Part shown: positions 26,715 through 35,441 of the stretch, in pieces
How positions within the stretch are numbered: position 1 is the stretch's first letter
Layout: each line of letters opens with the position of its first letter
NCBI GenBank assembly: GCA_947626795.1
Contig: CANQTH010000026.1
Coordinates: 1-35,810 of the forward strand
Source of the DNA: an uncultured Lachnospiraceae bacterium
GTDB lineage: Bacteria > Bacillota > Clostridia > Lachnospirales > Lachnospiraceae
Reading direction: 5' to 3'
DNA: 35,810 bases
Notes under the pieces: generated by a model
The model's database searches: none
Seen by the model: the letters and a program-made list of their open reading frames with translations, nothing else
Told to the model about the DNA's origin: nothing
Translations under genes and position numbers: made by a program

Positions 26715-29700
26715 TCAGGTGATGAAGACGGATGGCTTCCACGCGCCGGAAACCCCTGCCAATGTATTCCCGATCAACTTGAAATCCCCTGCGATCAAAG
26801 CTGCCGCCTTTGCGCGCTCCTGTTCCTGCCCTTCTTCTTCCCATTGGCGTCCTTTTGCCGGGATCTCATACCATTCGTCCACGGCGCCGCATATCTTGCA
26901 CTTCACGGCCGCAATGCCCGGCGTATCGTCCGTAGGCTCTACGATCACCCGCTCCACCTCATACTTGTGGCCGCCTTCCGCCGGAGTTGCGTCCGTCTTC
27001 CGCTGGCCGCAGCGGGAGCATCCAATGGAACTCTGACCAGGCTCGGTGCAGGTGGCTTCTTTCTCAACGACCCATTCGCCGGAATAATCATGCCCCAAGG
27101 CCGGAAGCTCTGTCCAGTCTTTCTTTTCATGGCAGCGGGAGCATTCCATGAGGGAATAGCCGCTCTCGGTACACGTCGGCTCTACCCGCTTCTCCACCCA
27201 GTCATGCCCTAACGGCCTGTCTGTCACATGGAAGAATACCTGCCCGCATTCCGTACACTCAGAATACTGCTTGCCATAATCGAGGCAGGTCGCCTCCGTC
27301 GAAAATGTCTGCTTCAGCTTATGATCCGGGGCTTTTAAGTACTGGCCCGACTTCTTGCCGCAGATAGCGCAGATCTTATCCCAATATCCCGGAGCTGCGC
27401 AGGAACATGGCTGGTTATCAACATACTGATGGTCTTCCGTACGCGGGATCTCTTCCGTCTCCCGATATCCGCAGCGGGAGCATCCCCTTGACTTCTGGCC
27501 GGGTTCCTTGCAGGTCGCTTCCCTGTCCGTCACCCATTCTTCTTCATATATATGGCCTAACGCCTCTGTCTCCACCACATCTTTCTTCTCATGGCAGCGG
27601 GTACACTCCAACGCCGTATAGCCTTTTTCCGTGCAGGTCGGCTCTACGGTCTTCTCTGCCCAGTCATGCCCTAACGGCCTGTCTGTCACATGGAAAAATA
27701 CCTGGCCGCACACGACGCATTCGGAATACTGCCTGCCGTAGCCGAGGCAGGTCGCCTCCTGCGAGCCCGTCTCTACCAACGTATGCGCAGGCGGATCGAT
27801 ATATTGGCCTTGCGCCGTGCCGCAGACGGTGCATTTTCGCTCTTTATATCCCGGAGCCGCACAGGAATCCGCCGCTTTCTTAACGACCCACTCTCCGTAA
27901 ACATGAGCCTTCTTTGTGCCAGCCTTCGTGCGGGTATCCGCCGCGCCGCAGACTGTGCAGATCGCCGTCTCCGTCCCGTCCTTCGTGCAGGTCGCGTCCT
28001 CATTGTATACATACGCGCCAAAGCTATGCCCTAACGCCGGGATCGGCTTCGCCGGACCCAGATGGCCGCAGCGGGAACATCTTCCATCCGGATACTCCCA
28101 ACCCTTTTTTTCACAAGTCGGGGCAATGATCCCGACTGGCTGCATATCATGCCCAAGCGCCGCAATTTCCTCTGTCTGGGCATCGCCGCATTCCTCGCAC
28201 ACGCGGGTCTTACTCCCCACTTCCGTGCAAGTAGGCGAAATCTCTTCCTTCCATGCGCCGTAGCGATGAGCTGTTTTCGTCCCTGTAGCTACACGAGTAT
28301 CCGTCGCCTCGCAGCGGTCGCAGGTCGCCGTCTCAGTCCCATCCGCCGCGCAGGTCGCATCCTCATTGTATGCATATTCCGTAAAGCTATGACCCAAGGC
28401 CGGGATCAGCTCGATCGGCTTCCCATAGCCGCAACGGGAGCATCTGCCTCCCGGAACCGTCCATCCCGGCTCGGTGCAGGTGGCTGCAGCTCCTTCAACT
28501 GGCTGCATATCATGCCCAAGCGCCGCAATTTCCTCTGTCTGGGCATTGCCGCATTCCTCGCACACGCGGGTCTTGCTCCCCGCTTCCGTACAGGTAGGCT
28601 GAGCCTCTTCTTTCCACGCGTCATAGCGATGGGCTGTTTGCGTCCCCGCCGCCACGCGGGTATCCGTCGCCCCGCAGCGATCGCAGGCCGCCGTCTCCGT
28701 TCCATCCGCCGCGCAGGTCGCGTCCTCATTGTATACGTAATCCGTAAAGCTATGGCCTAACGCCGGAATCAGCTCGATCGGCTTCCCATAGCCGCAACGG
28801 GAGCATCTGCCGCCACGAACCACTTGCCCGTCTTTTGTGCAAGTGGGCGCGATGATCTCCTCATCCTTCATATCATGCCCAAGCGCCGCAATTTCCTCTG
28901 TCTGGGCATCGCCGCATTCCTCGCACACGCGGGTCTTGCTCCCCACTTCCGTGCAAGTAGGCGAAATCTCTTCCTTCCATGCGCCGTAGCGATGAGCTGT
29001 TTTCGTCCCTGTCGCTACACGAGTATCCGTCGCCTCGCAGCGGTCGCAGTTCGCCGTCTCAGTCCCATCCGCCGCGCAGGTCGCATCCTCATTGTATGCA
29101 TATTCCGTAAAGCTATGACCCAAGGCCGGGATCAGCTCGATCGGCTTCCCATAGCCGCAACGGGAGCATCTGCCTCCCGGAACCGTCCATCCCGGCTCGG
29201 TGCAGGTGGCTGCAGCTCCTTCAACTGGCTGCATATCATGCCCAAGCGCCGCAATTTCCTCTGTCTGGGCATTGCCGCATTCCTCGCACACGCGGGTCTT
29301 GCTCCCCGCTTCCGTACAGGTAGGCTGAGCCTCTTCTTTCCACGCGCCATAGCAATGAGCTGTTTGCGTCCCTGTCGCCACGCGGGTATCCGTCGCCCCG
29401 CAGCGGTCGCAGGCCGCCGTCTCCGTTCCATCCGCCGCGCAGGTCGCGTCCTCATTGTATACATATTCCGTAAAGCTATGACCTAACGCCGGAATCTCCT
29501 CTGTCTCGATATCGCCGCATTCCTCGCACACGCGGGTCTTGCTCCCCGCTTCCGTGCAGGACGGCTGAACCTCTTCCTTCCATGCGCCGTAACGATGGGC
29601 TGTTTGCGTCCCCGCCGCCTCGCGGGTATCCGTCGCCTCGCAGCGGTCGCAGGTTGCCGTCTCCGTTCCATCCGCCGTACATGTCGCGTCCTCATTGTAT

Positions 29701-30863
29701 GCATATTCCGTAAAGCTATGGCCTAATGCCGGAAGAACTGTCTCTTTCCCTTCATAACCACAGCGGGAACATCTGCCTCCGCGGACCACCCGCCCGTCTT
29801 TTGTGCAAGTGGGCGCGATGATCTCCTCATCCTTCATGTCATGTCCAAGCACCGCGATCGGCTCCTCCTCGGCCATGCCGCAATCCTGGCAAACCCGCTC
29901 CTTAACGCCCGCTTTCTCGCAAGACGCCGATTCTTTTACTTCCCAGCCGCCAAAATTATGCGGCGTTTTGGTCTCTACTGCGCTGCGGGTATCCGTCGCC
30001 CCACAACGGCTGCAGGTCGCCGTCTCAGTCCCATCTTCCGTGCAGGTCGCGTCCTCATTGTATGCATATGCGCCGAAGCTATGCCCTAAGGCTGGGATTT
30101 TTACTTCTTCCTCTTCACCGCAGACGCTGCAGGACGCCCGCTTCCAACCATTCTCCGTGCAGGTCGCATCCTGGACAACCTTCCAGTCGCTAAAGATATG
30201 CGTATGCTCGCCCGCAGTTGCATCCGGCTTCGGGATCACGGTCGGCTCCTGCCCTTCCTCAGATTCCGGCGACTGCGGCAGTTGCGGCGACTGCGGCACA
30301 CTGATCGTCTGCGCCGGGTCGGGCGACTGTATGGTAACAGAAGCCTTCTGACCTTTCGCCTTGAAAACCTTCTTATAAGCGGCCTCTTTCCCTGCCGGGA
30401 CGTCGATCACCGCTTTGGGGCTGATGCCTTTCAGCGCATTTTTCCCCACGCTTTTCAGCCCTGACGAGACAATGCCGATGCTTTTTAGCTTCTTACAGCC
30501 CAAAAACGCATTCTTGCCGATCTTTTTCAACGCCTTATTCGTTGTGATGGATTTTAACTTCTTGCATCCCTTAAATGCGCCGTTCCCAATCTCCGTCACT
30601 TTAAAGGCATATCCGCTTTTCTTAACCGTATTCGGCATTTTCACGCGCGTCACAGACTTTGACTTTGGGCCGATCAAAGAAACCGTCCCCGATTTCTTCG
30701 ATATGGAAAGCACCTTATAGCGGTATTTCCCGCTAGTAAACGTGCTGCCAGCCTTGACCTTGGCGCCGGATGCGCTGACAGGCGTCATGCTGCTGCCGAA
30801 AACCGTGCCGATCGCCAACACGGCCGCCAGGACAAGATAAATGACCTTCTTTTTTCCTTTCAT
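26715..30863 (-). CDS. secreted LRR protein with about 28 Cys/His (CxxC...GH) repeats
   Basis: 1382 aa; AAAGGAAGGG lies shortly before the ATG. The signal peptide is within residues 1-32 (VIYLVLAAVLAIG...VSA-SG). Residues about 35-165 contain BspA-type LRR_5 units (GNGAFKGCKKLKSI, GKNAFLGCKKLKSI), followed by a Pro/Ser-rich linker (QSPDPAQTISVPQSPQLPQS). The rest, to about residue 1340, repeats a unit like ATCTxxGxxxRxCxxCGxxxxxxIPALGHxF. I count 28 CxxC pairs, most preceded by a lone Cys and followed by a GH, which suggests C3H metal sites or disulfides. The C-terminus (AGDFKLIGNTLAGVSG...) has no LPXTG, transmembrane or S-layer motif. Such arrays occur in clostridial surface proteins; function is unknown. 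Parts of the array are near-identical at DNA level. Confidence 0.88.
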   Translation of the reverse strand: MKGKKKVIYLVLAAVLAIGTVFGSSMTPVSASGAKVKAGSTFTSGKYRYKVLSISKKSGTVSLIGPKSKSVTRVKMPNTVKKSGYAFKVTEIGNGAFKGCKKLKSITTNKALKKIGKNAFLGCKKLKSIGIVSSGLKSVGKNALKGISPKAVIDVPAGKEAAYKKVFKAKGQKASVTIQSPDPAQTISVPQSPQLPQSPESEEGQEPTVIPKPDATAGEHTHIFSDWKVVQDATCTENGWKRASCSVCGEEEEVKIPALGHSFGAYAYNEDATCTEDGTETATCSRCGATDTRSAVETKTPHNFGGWEVKESASCEKAGVKERVCQDCGMAEEEPIAVLGHDMKDEEIIAPTCTKDGRVVRGGRCSRCGYEGKETVLPALGHSFTEYAYNEDATCTADGTETATCDRCEATDTREAAGTQTAHRYGAWKEEVQPSCTEAGSKTRVCEECGDIETEEIPALGHSFTEYVYNEDATCAADGTETAACDRCGATDTRVATGTQTAHCYGAWKEEAQPTCTEAGSKTRVCEECGNAQTEEIAALGHDMQPVEGAAATCTEPGWTVPGGRCSRCGYGKPIELIPALGHSFTEYAYNEDATCAADGTETANCDRCEATDTRVATGTKTAHRYGAWKEEISPTCTEVGSKTRVCEECGDAQTEEIAALGHDMKDEEIIAPTCTKDGQVVRGGRCSRCGYGKPIELIPALGHSFTDYVYNEDATCAADGTETAACDRCGATDTRVAAGTQTAHRYDAWKEEAQPTCTEAGSKTRVCEECGNAQTEEIAALGHDMQPVEGAAATCTEPGWTVPGGRCSRCGYGKPIELIPALGHSFTEYAYNEDATCAADGTETATCDRCEATDTRVATGTKTAHRYGAWKEEISPTCTEVGSKTRVCEECGDAQTEEIAALGHDMQPVGIIAPTCEKKGWEYPDGRCSRCGHLGPAKPIPALGHSFGAYVYNEDATCTKDGTETAICTVCGAADTRTKAGTKKAHVYGEWVVKKAADSCAAPGYKERKCTVCGTAQGQYIDPPAHTLVETGSQEATCLGYGRQYSECVVCGQVFFHVTDRPLGHDWAEKTVEPTCTEKGYTALECTRCHEKKDVVETEALGHIYEEEWVTDREATCKEPGQKSRGCSRCGYRETEEIPRTEDHQYVDNQPCSCAAPGYWDKICAICGKKSGQYLKAPDHKLKQTFSTEATCLDYGKQYSECTECGQVFFHVTDRPLGHDWVEKRVEPTCTESGYSLMECSRCHEKKDWTELPALGHDYSGEWVVEKEATCTEPGQSSIGCSRCGQRKTDATPAEGGHKYEVERVIVEPTDDTPGIAAVKCKICGAVDEWYEIPAKGRQWEEEGQEQERAKAAALIAGDFKLIGNTLAGVSGAWKPSVFIT
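28170..29356. repeat. 726-bp tandem duplication inside the Cys/His repeat gene
   Basis: Sequence at about 28172-28630 recurs 726 bp later at 28898-29356 with only scattered single-base differences (for example the segments starting CATCTGCCTCCCGG at 28441 and 29167). 726 bp equals 242 codons, so the reading frame is preserved. The low divergence relative to other repeats indicates a recent duplication or gene conversion. Confidence 0.85.
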
Positions 30864-30964
30864 AATAATCCCTTCCTTTCATAATCTTATTCCCGCAAAA
30901 ACCCTGGCCCAAGCTGCCGCGCCTGCATGGGCGTCTGGCGGGCGCCGCGGGTATTTTTCCTATT

Positions 30965-31066
30965 CAAGGCTCGCTTGCGAGTCTTAGCGCGGGATCATGT
31001 GCCACTGGCACACGACGCCCTCGCGGAGCGTTGATCCGACGGAGATCAGCCCCCATCAGATAAAAT
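30965..31066. repeat. dispersed repeat family 2, copy 2
   Basis: It matches 13067-13190 block by block (CAAGGCTCGCTTGCGAGTCTT; TGGCAC; TCGCGGAGCGTTGATCCG; CATCAGATAAAA) in the same orientation, with a shorter middle. The best promoter for the downstream gene lies beyond it, so this copy would be transcribed in the mRNA leader. Confidence 0.75.
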
Positions 31067-31104
31067 ATAATATGCAAGATATATATCGGCTCTTATTCTA
31101 TTTT

Positions 31105-31113
31105 ATTATAGCA
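31105..31113 (-). promoter_or_regulatory. candidate extended -10 promoter of the Cys/His repeat gene
   Basis: On the minus strand TGCTATAAT is a perfect extended -10 element in an AT-rich stretch. The -35 position (TGGCGG) is poor. It implies a 5' UTR of about 235 nt. Confidence 0.45.
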
Positions 31114-31160
31114 TGAAGTTCCCGATTCCGCCACATAAATTTCAAAAAACACTTTGGCGT

Positions 31161-31255
31161 GTAAATTTTGTCGAGTGGGAATCCGGCTCTTTGCCAAAGG
31201 CAAACTTTCAATGAGCCAGATTCCATAACTGTGAATCCGGAAAGCTGAACTGTTC
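31161..31255. repeat. dispersed repeat family 1, inverted copy
   Basis: Bases 31161-31229 match the reverse complement of 24433-24501: GTAAATTTTG, GAGTGGGAATCCGGCTCT, TTTGCC/GGCAAA, then GAGCCAGATTCC. AGCTGAACTGTTC (31243-31255) is the family end. One base of the main stem is changed (GAGCCAGATT), so the hairpin has one mismatch. Confidence 0.8.
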
Positions 31256-31267
31256 TTTTGCCCAAAG

Positions 31268-31299
31268 AAGGCCCCGGCAGCTCAAGCCGCCGGGGCCTT
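31268..31299 (-). terminator. intrinsic terminator of the glycosidase gene
   Basis: AAGGCCCCGGC (31268-31278) pairs perfectly over 11 bp with GCCGGGGCCTT (31289-31299). On the minus strand CTTTGG follows; the U-tract is short but the stem is very stable. It begins 16 bp after the stop codon. Confidence 0.8.
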
Positions 31300-31314
31300 C
31301 CCTTGCTTCTTTCT

Positions 31315-34300
31315 TTATTTCCGAATTACCACTTTTTTCGCGCCGCTCAGTTTCCCATAGACTTTCGCGCCCTTGGAATCCACCTTGTAAGCCTGCGCCT
31401 TGATGTAATACGTTTTCCCTTTCTTCAGCTTCTTCAGCGTGATCTTATTGGACTTCGCCGTCGCATACTTCACATTCTTCTTTACTTTCTTGTCCGTCGA
31501 ATATGCGATGCGATAGCCATTCGCGCCCTTTACTTTCTTGACGGTAACGGCGCACTGCTTGGATTTGTTATTCTTTGCCGCCGTCACCTTGGACGCCGCC
31601 ACGCTTACCTTCGTCCACTTCGCGGTCAACGTGATGTCCTTCGTCACCGCCGTGCCAAACTTATATTTGTTAGATCCCAGATACCACCCGGCAAACGCAT
31701 ATTTGCTCCGCTTCGGATTCTTGGGAGCAACCGCTTTCCCGCCATCCTTTACGGTCTGCGCCTTCACGGAAGTGCCGCCCTTGCTGTCAAACTTCACGGT
31801 ATGGCTCTGCGCCGCCGTCACAGTCACCTTGCTGGACGCCGTCGCCGTATTGCCATTCGCGTCCTTAACGGTCAGTGTAACGGTTGCCTCGCCAGCCGCC
31901 TTGCCTGTCAGAGTCGCCGTCTTGCCGGAACCCGCCACTGCCACAACTGCCGGATTGCTGGACGCCCAGTTCCATGCCGTCCACTCGCCTGCCACGCCTG
32001 CCGGAAGGATATTTGCCGTCAGGGACGCCGTCTTGCCTGCTTCTAACGAAACTTTTTCGCTTAAGGAGATCCCTGTGAGCTTCGCCACCTTAACCTCATA
32101 GGTCTTGCGCCTTACCTGGTCGCGCACGCTGCCGCTCCCTTTTACCGTGATCGTCGCGATCAGGGCCACGGACGCGTCCCCGTCCTCATAAGCCGGGCGT
32201 TTCACAGTCCCGTCCGCCGCAACGATGGCTTCATTGGAAGATTCCCACGTAACATCCGCGCCTTCCACCGTCTTGGGCAGCGCAAGGTTCGCCGTCACGG
32301 GAGAAGCGAATAATGCATCCGTCACGCTCTTCAAGGATTTTTCCGCGCTGTCCGCCTGCTCTACGTACGGAGCCGCCTCTTCCTTGTAAGCGCTGTTATA
32401 GGCCAGCATCAGATTGTTGTACTCCTCGGAAGTGATCGGCATGATCGTCCCATGGCTGGCATCCGGCTCCGGCATGGTATACAGCGGAGTTCCGTCAACC
32501 TCCACGCCCTTGCTCGTGCCAAGCACGCCGAAGCTGCCCGTCGTGATATCGCTGGAAAGCCCCGGGAAGATCGTGCTGCCCGTCTGATCCGCCGTCAGGC
32601 AGTATACCTCGTCCCCGGTTAAGGAGATCTGCTTATCCGCATCTAACGTCGTATTTTTCAGATCCACAATGTTCTTCGCGTTCTCCACGTCGTCGCTGTT
32701 CAGCTTGAAGATGCAAGGCCCTTCGATCTGGCCGCCGGAAACATCCAAAGAATTGCTATGCACCAGCTCCCATTTCGTAGCGGTCAATGTCTTGCTCCGC
32801 TCGCAGTACACACGCTTGGACGGCGTGCCGTACTGGTTCACCGCCCCATCCTCGTTCTTCGTGTAGCGGTAATAGTAATCCCCTACCTTGATGACGGTCG
32901 TGTCAATGACAGAGCCGTTTTCCTCGATCCAAACCTGCGCCTTGGAAAATGTGTTGAAATCCCTTGTCGTCGCGTAGTATACGCGCTGCTTCCCATAATT
33001 GTCGTCCCCGGACTTCGACGCCCAGAAAACGACATACTGCTGCGTCGCGTCGTCCCAATAAGCCTCCGGCGCCCAAGTGCATCCCGCATTGTCCACCGCG
33101 ACCTTGCACATCCTCTGGTCAGACCAGTTCACCAGATCCGTAGATTCCCAAACCATGATGCTCTTGCTGCCGTTTACCTGATTCTGCCCCCAGTCCTGGC
33201 CCGGATATTTTACGTCACCCTGCGTAACGCCAGCCACGGTCAGGTCCGTCGCGATCAGATAGAACTTGTCCCCCTCATGGGAACGGATGATGAACGGGTC
33301 GCGAAGGCCGTGCGAGCCAAGCTTGGATTCCAGGACAAACTTGCTGTCGTTTAACGCCTTAAAATTCAGCCCGTCCTCGCTGATGCCGAAATAAATCCTC
33401 TCATCCTTCGTATTCGTATACGGGAAATATGCGAACAGATAATCCGTCGTCTCTTTAGCCTCCGGCGCTTTCACTACCGTGCAGGGATACTCCTGCGTTA
33501 TGGTCGCCGTCTCATACGTCACAGTCGCCGTCAGCGTCACCTTCGTGTCCGCCGCCTGCCGCGTCACCACGCCCGCCGGGATCTTCCCATTGGCCTTTGT
33601 CGAGATGACCTCCTCATTGGAAGACGTCCACGTAATCTTGGAGCCGTACGCCCCTTCGGAAGGAAGCGTAAGATTGCCGCGGATATCATCCTGGTTCAGG
33701 ATCGCGATCGCTTCTGCGTCCGCCTCCACGAAATCCTGCGGCGTCCCCGTGCCAAGCACCTTGAAGTCAAACGATTTGTTCACGGTATTCCCATTCAGCG
33801 TGACCGCGGCCGTCATCGTGACCGTCTGGTTCTGCAAAATGCGCGTCACCTTCCCGTCCGTGCCGATCGCGTCCGGATTGCTGCTCTTCCAGGAAACCTG
33901 CGCGTCAAACTCCTTGCCCATGATGGAAACCTTTGTCGTCGACGGAAGCGTCAAGTCCGTCGTCACCTCATCCTTGGTCGGATTCCCACCCAGGCAGTCT
34001 TCCACAGAGAGCTTAACGTCTTTTTCCGAAAAATCGCTCTGTGCCAGAGATTCCAGCATCCCTTCGATCTCCGTCTCCAGCTCCTTCACTTCACCTTCAG
34101 CCATCGCGTGGTTGTAAATACGGAAATCCGCGACCGCTCCGGTAAACGTCGGGTCATTGCCCGTATAGAACGACCAGCCCATGTAACCGTCCCGCTCGTC
34201 GCCTGCTGCCATCAGATCCTGGAGCTTGAAATTCCCGGCATTGCCTGCCGTCAGGTCCGTGGACGCCTGCTTCTCGCCATTCTTATAGAAAATAAACTGC

Positions 34301-34860
34301 CCGCCGTCCTTATAGGTGACAGTCACGTTCTGCCATTCATTTTCCTCCAGCGCGGATTCGCCCTCAATGACAGTTTCATACTCCCAGCCATTTCCGCCGC
34401 TCTCCGGCACGCAGCCCGCGCCGCCGCGCATCTTGCTCCCCTGGCCTGAGCTGCAGCATCCTGTGAAATACAGATACCTCTTGTTGGAAGACCCCAGGCA
34501 CCACATCCAGGACGCCGGAACATTCTTAGTGATCTTCACCAACATATTCACCGTCAGCTCCGTATCGTCCGCGCCAACCGTCCCATCCGGGATATTTACA
34601 TAGCCGCCGCTCAAATCCAGCACGTCGATATTGTCGATCGTCTTCGCTTCCGCCGCGCCGCTGATCACGCCCTGATGCCCATTGTTTGTCAGATCCTTCA
34701 GCGTCCCGTCGGCGTCTTTCGTCATGTCCCAATGCAGGATCATGCTGTCTTCGCCAGCCGCTTCCACCCTGCCCGGCCCCGTGGCCGGCAGCATCGTAAC
34801 CGCCATGGCGATCGCGGTCAGGCCCGCAACCGCCGTTCTGAAAAATTCCTTTTTCCTCAT
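31315..34860 (-). CDS. secreted modular GH43-type glycoside hydrolase
   Basis: 1181 aa from the ATG at 34858-34860, with AAAAGGAGG 6 nt upstream; the upstream ATG at 34884 is not supported. Signal peptide 1-35. Residues 40-265 are a LamG/concanavalin-like domain (ILHWDMT...GAVADFRIYNHAM). Residues 280-465 hold two bacterial Ig-like domains. Residues 470-800 form a five-bladed propeller with GH43 catalytic candidates: base Asp521 (LRDPFII), pKa-modulating Asp653 (GSVIDTTVIK) and acid Glu713 (GQIEGPCIFK), plus WAPEAYW. Another Ig-like region (about 840-925), a Big_2 domain (928-1015), an InlB-type repeat (1020-1083) and an Fn3-like Lys-rich tail follow. The family acts on arabinose- or xylose-containing glycans; substrate is not determinable here. 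No sorting motif is visible. Confidence 0.9.
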   Translation of the reverse strand: MRKKEFFRTAVAGLTAIAMAVTMLPATGPGRVEAAGEDSMILHWDMTKDADGTLKDLTNNGHQGVISGAAEAKTIDNIDVLDLSGGYVNIPDGTVGADDTELTVNMLVKITKNVPASWMWCLGSSNKRYLYFTGCCSSGQGSKMRGGAGCVPESGGNGWEYETVIEGESALEENEWQNVTVTYKDGGQFIFYKNGEKQASTDLTAGNAGNFKLQDLMAAGDERDGYMGWSFYTGNDPTFTGAVADFRIYNHAMAEGEVKELETEIEGMLESLAQSDFSEKDVKLSVEDCLGGNPTKDEVTTDLTLPSTTKVSIMGKEFDAQVSWKSSNPDAIGTDGKVTRILQNQTVTMTAAVTLNGNTVNKSFDFKVLGTGTPQDFVEADAEAIAILNQDDIRGNLTLPSEGAYGSKITWTSSNEEVISTKANGKIPAGVVTRQAADTKVTLTATVTYETATITQEYPCTVVKAPEAKETTDYLFAYFPYTNTKDERIYFGISEDGLNFKALNDSKFVLESKLGSHGLRDPFIIRSHEGDKFYLIATDLTVAGVTQGDVKYPGQDWGQNQVNGSKSIMVWESTDLVNWSDQRMCKVAVDNAGCTWAPEAYWDDATQQYVVFWASKSGDDNYGKQRVYYATTRDFNTFSKAQVWIEENGSVIDTTVIKVGDYYYRYTKNEDGAVNQYGTPSKRVYCERSKTLTATKWELVHSNSLDVSGGQIEGPCIFKLNSDDVENAKNIVDLKNTTLDADKQISLTGDEVYCLTADQTGSTIFPGLSSDITTGSFGVLGTSKGVEVDGTPLYTMPEPDASHGTIMPITSEEYNNLMLAYNSAYKEEAAPYVEQADSAEKSLKSVTDALFASPVTANLALPKTVEGADVTWESSNEAIVAADGTVKRPAYEDGDASVALIATITVKGSGSVRDQVRRKTYEVKVAKLTGISLSEKVSLEAGKTASLTANILPAGVAGEWTAWNWASSNPAVVAVAGSGKTATLTGKAAGEATVTLTVKDANGNTATASSKVTVTAAQSHTVKFDSKGGTSVKAQTVKDGGKAVAPKNPKRSKYAFAGWYLGSNKYKFGTAVTKDITLTAKWTKVSVAASKVTAAKNNKSKQCAVTVKKVKGANGYRIAYSTDKKVKKNVKYATAKSNKITLKKLKKGKTYYIKAQAYKVDSKGAKVYGKLSGAKKVVIRK

Positions 34861-34918
34861 ATTTACCTCCTTTTCGCCATGCATCTTAAAAAATGCACTT
34901 CTCTATTTTCGTAAGTTA

Positions 34919-34927
34919 ATCATACCA
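34919..34927 (-). promoter_or_regulatory. candidate extended -10 promoter of the glycosidase gene
   Basis: On the minus strand TGGTATGAT is an extended -10 (TGn plus TATGAT). The -35 position is a T-run (TTTTTT at 34942-34947) within AT-rich DNA. The predicted 5' UTR is about 52 nt. An adjacent hairpin, GCCTTGG/CCAAGGC (34990-35019), lies upstream. Confidence 0.4.
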
Positions 34928-35019
34928 TAAATAAAAAAAAGAAAAAAGCCGTTTTTATAAAAATAACAGGAAATAAATAGAAACGCCACGCCTTGGTATG
35001 GCAGCTCTTTCCCCAAGGC

Positions 35020-35060
35020 AAAAAAAGCGGCTTAAAGACCTTTTTTGATCTTTAAGCCGT
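35020..35060 (-). terminator. terminator of the tRNA cluster
   Basis: CGGCTTAAAGA (35028-35038) pairs with TCTTTAAGCCG (35049-35059) over 11 bp. On the minus strand the stem is followed by a run of seven T. It begins 6 bp after the last tRNA (Lys). Confidence 0.9.
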
Positions 35061-35065
35061 TCCTA

Positions 35066-35138
35066 TGAGACATCGGGGATTCGAACCCCGGACAACTTGA
35101 TTAAAAGTCAAGTGCTCTACCACCTGAGCTAATATCCC
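35066..35138 (-). tRNA. tRNA-Lys(TTT)
   Basis: 73-nt cloverleaf: acceptor GGGATAT with ATGTCTC, D stem GCTC/GAGC, anticodon stem CTTGA/TCAAG with loop CTTTTAA, T arm CGGGG-TTCGAAT-CCCCG, discriminator A. No CCA is encoded. Last tRNA before the terminator. Confidence 0.97.
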
Positions 35139-35147
35139 ATATACAAA

Positions 35148-35220
<73 letters not shown>

Positions 35221-35234
35221 AGTTACTAAAAGAG

Positions 35235-35308
35235 TTGCGGGAACAGGATTTGAACCTGTGACCTTCGGGTTATGAGCCCGACGAGCTTCCAGACTGCTCC
35301 ACCCCGCG
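35235..35308 (-). tRNA. initiator tRNA-fMet(CAT)
   Basis: 74 nt. The anticodon is CAT in loop CTCATAA. Two initiator hallmarks are visible: a C1-A72 mismatch at the acceptor end (CGCGGGG with TCCCGCA) and three G-C pairs closing the anticodon loop (TCGGG/CCCGA). Discriminator A. Confidence 0.95.
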
Positions 35309-35344
35309 CTATTATATAAAGATACAATATCATTTGTATCTGAA

Positions 35345-35426
35345 TGGATGGAGAAGGATTCGAACCTTCGAAGGCGTCGCCAACAGATTTACAGTCTGCC
35401 CCCTTTGGCCACTCGGGAATCCATCC
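35345..35426 (-). tRNA. tRNA-Tyr(GTA)
   Basis: 82-nt class II tRNA with acceptor GGATGGA/TCCATCC, anticodon loop CTGTAAA on a CAGA/TCTG stem, a long variable arm, T arm CGAAGG-TTCGAAT-CCTTC and discriminator A. Confidence 0.96.
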
Positions 35427-35441
35427 ATATTTAAATCCAAG

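Larger units (their letters stand above)
30864..31314. other. intergenic region upstream of the Cys/His repeat gene
   Basis: 451 bp without coding potential. In minus-strand order it has the terminator of the glycosidase gene (31268-31299), an inverted family 1 repeat (about 31161-31255), an AT-rich promoter region with an extended -10 (31105-31110), and a family 2 repeat (30965-31066) in what would be the 5' UTR. Next come GC-rich sequence (30900-30955) and the ribosome binding site. Confidence 0.7.

Noticed and set aside
27000-30200. Regularly spaced repeats resembling a CRISPR array
   Set aside because: The repeats are in frame within a single signal-peptide-bearing ORF, vary in sequence and length, and show the CxxC/GH protein pattern; there are no unique spacers and no cas genes.
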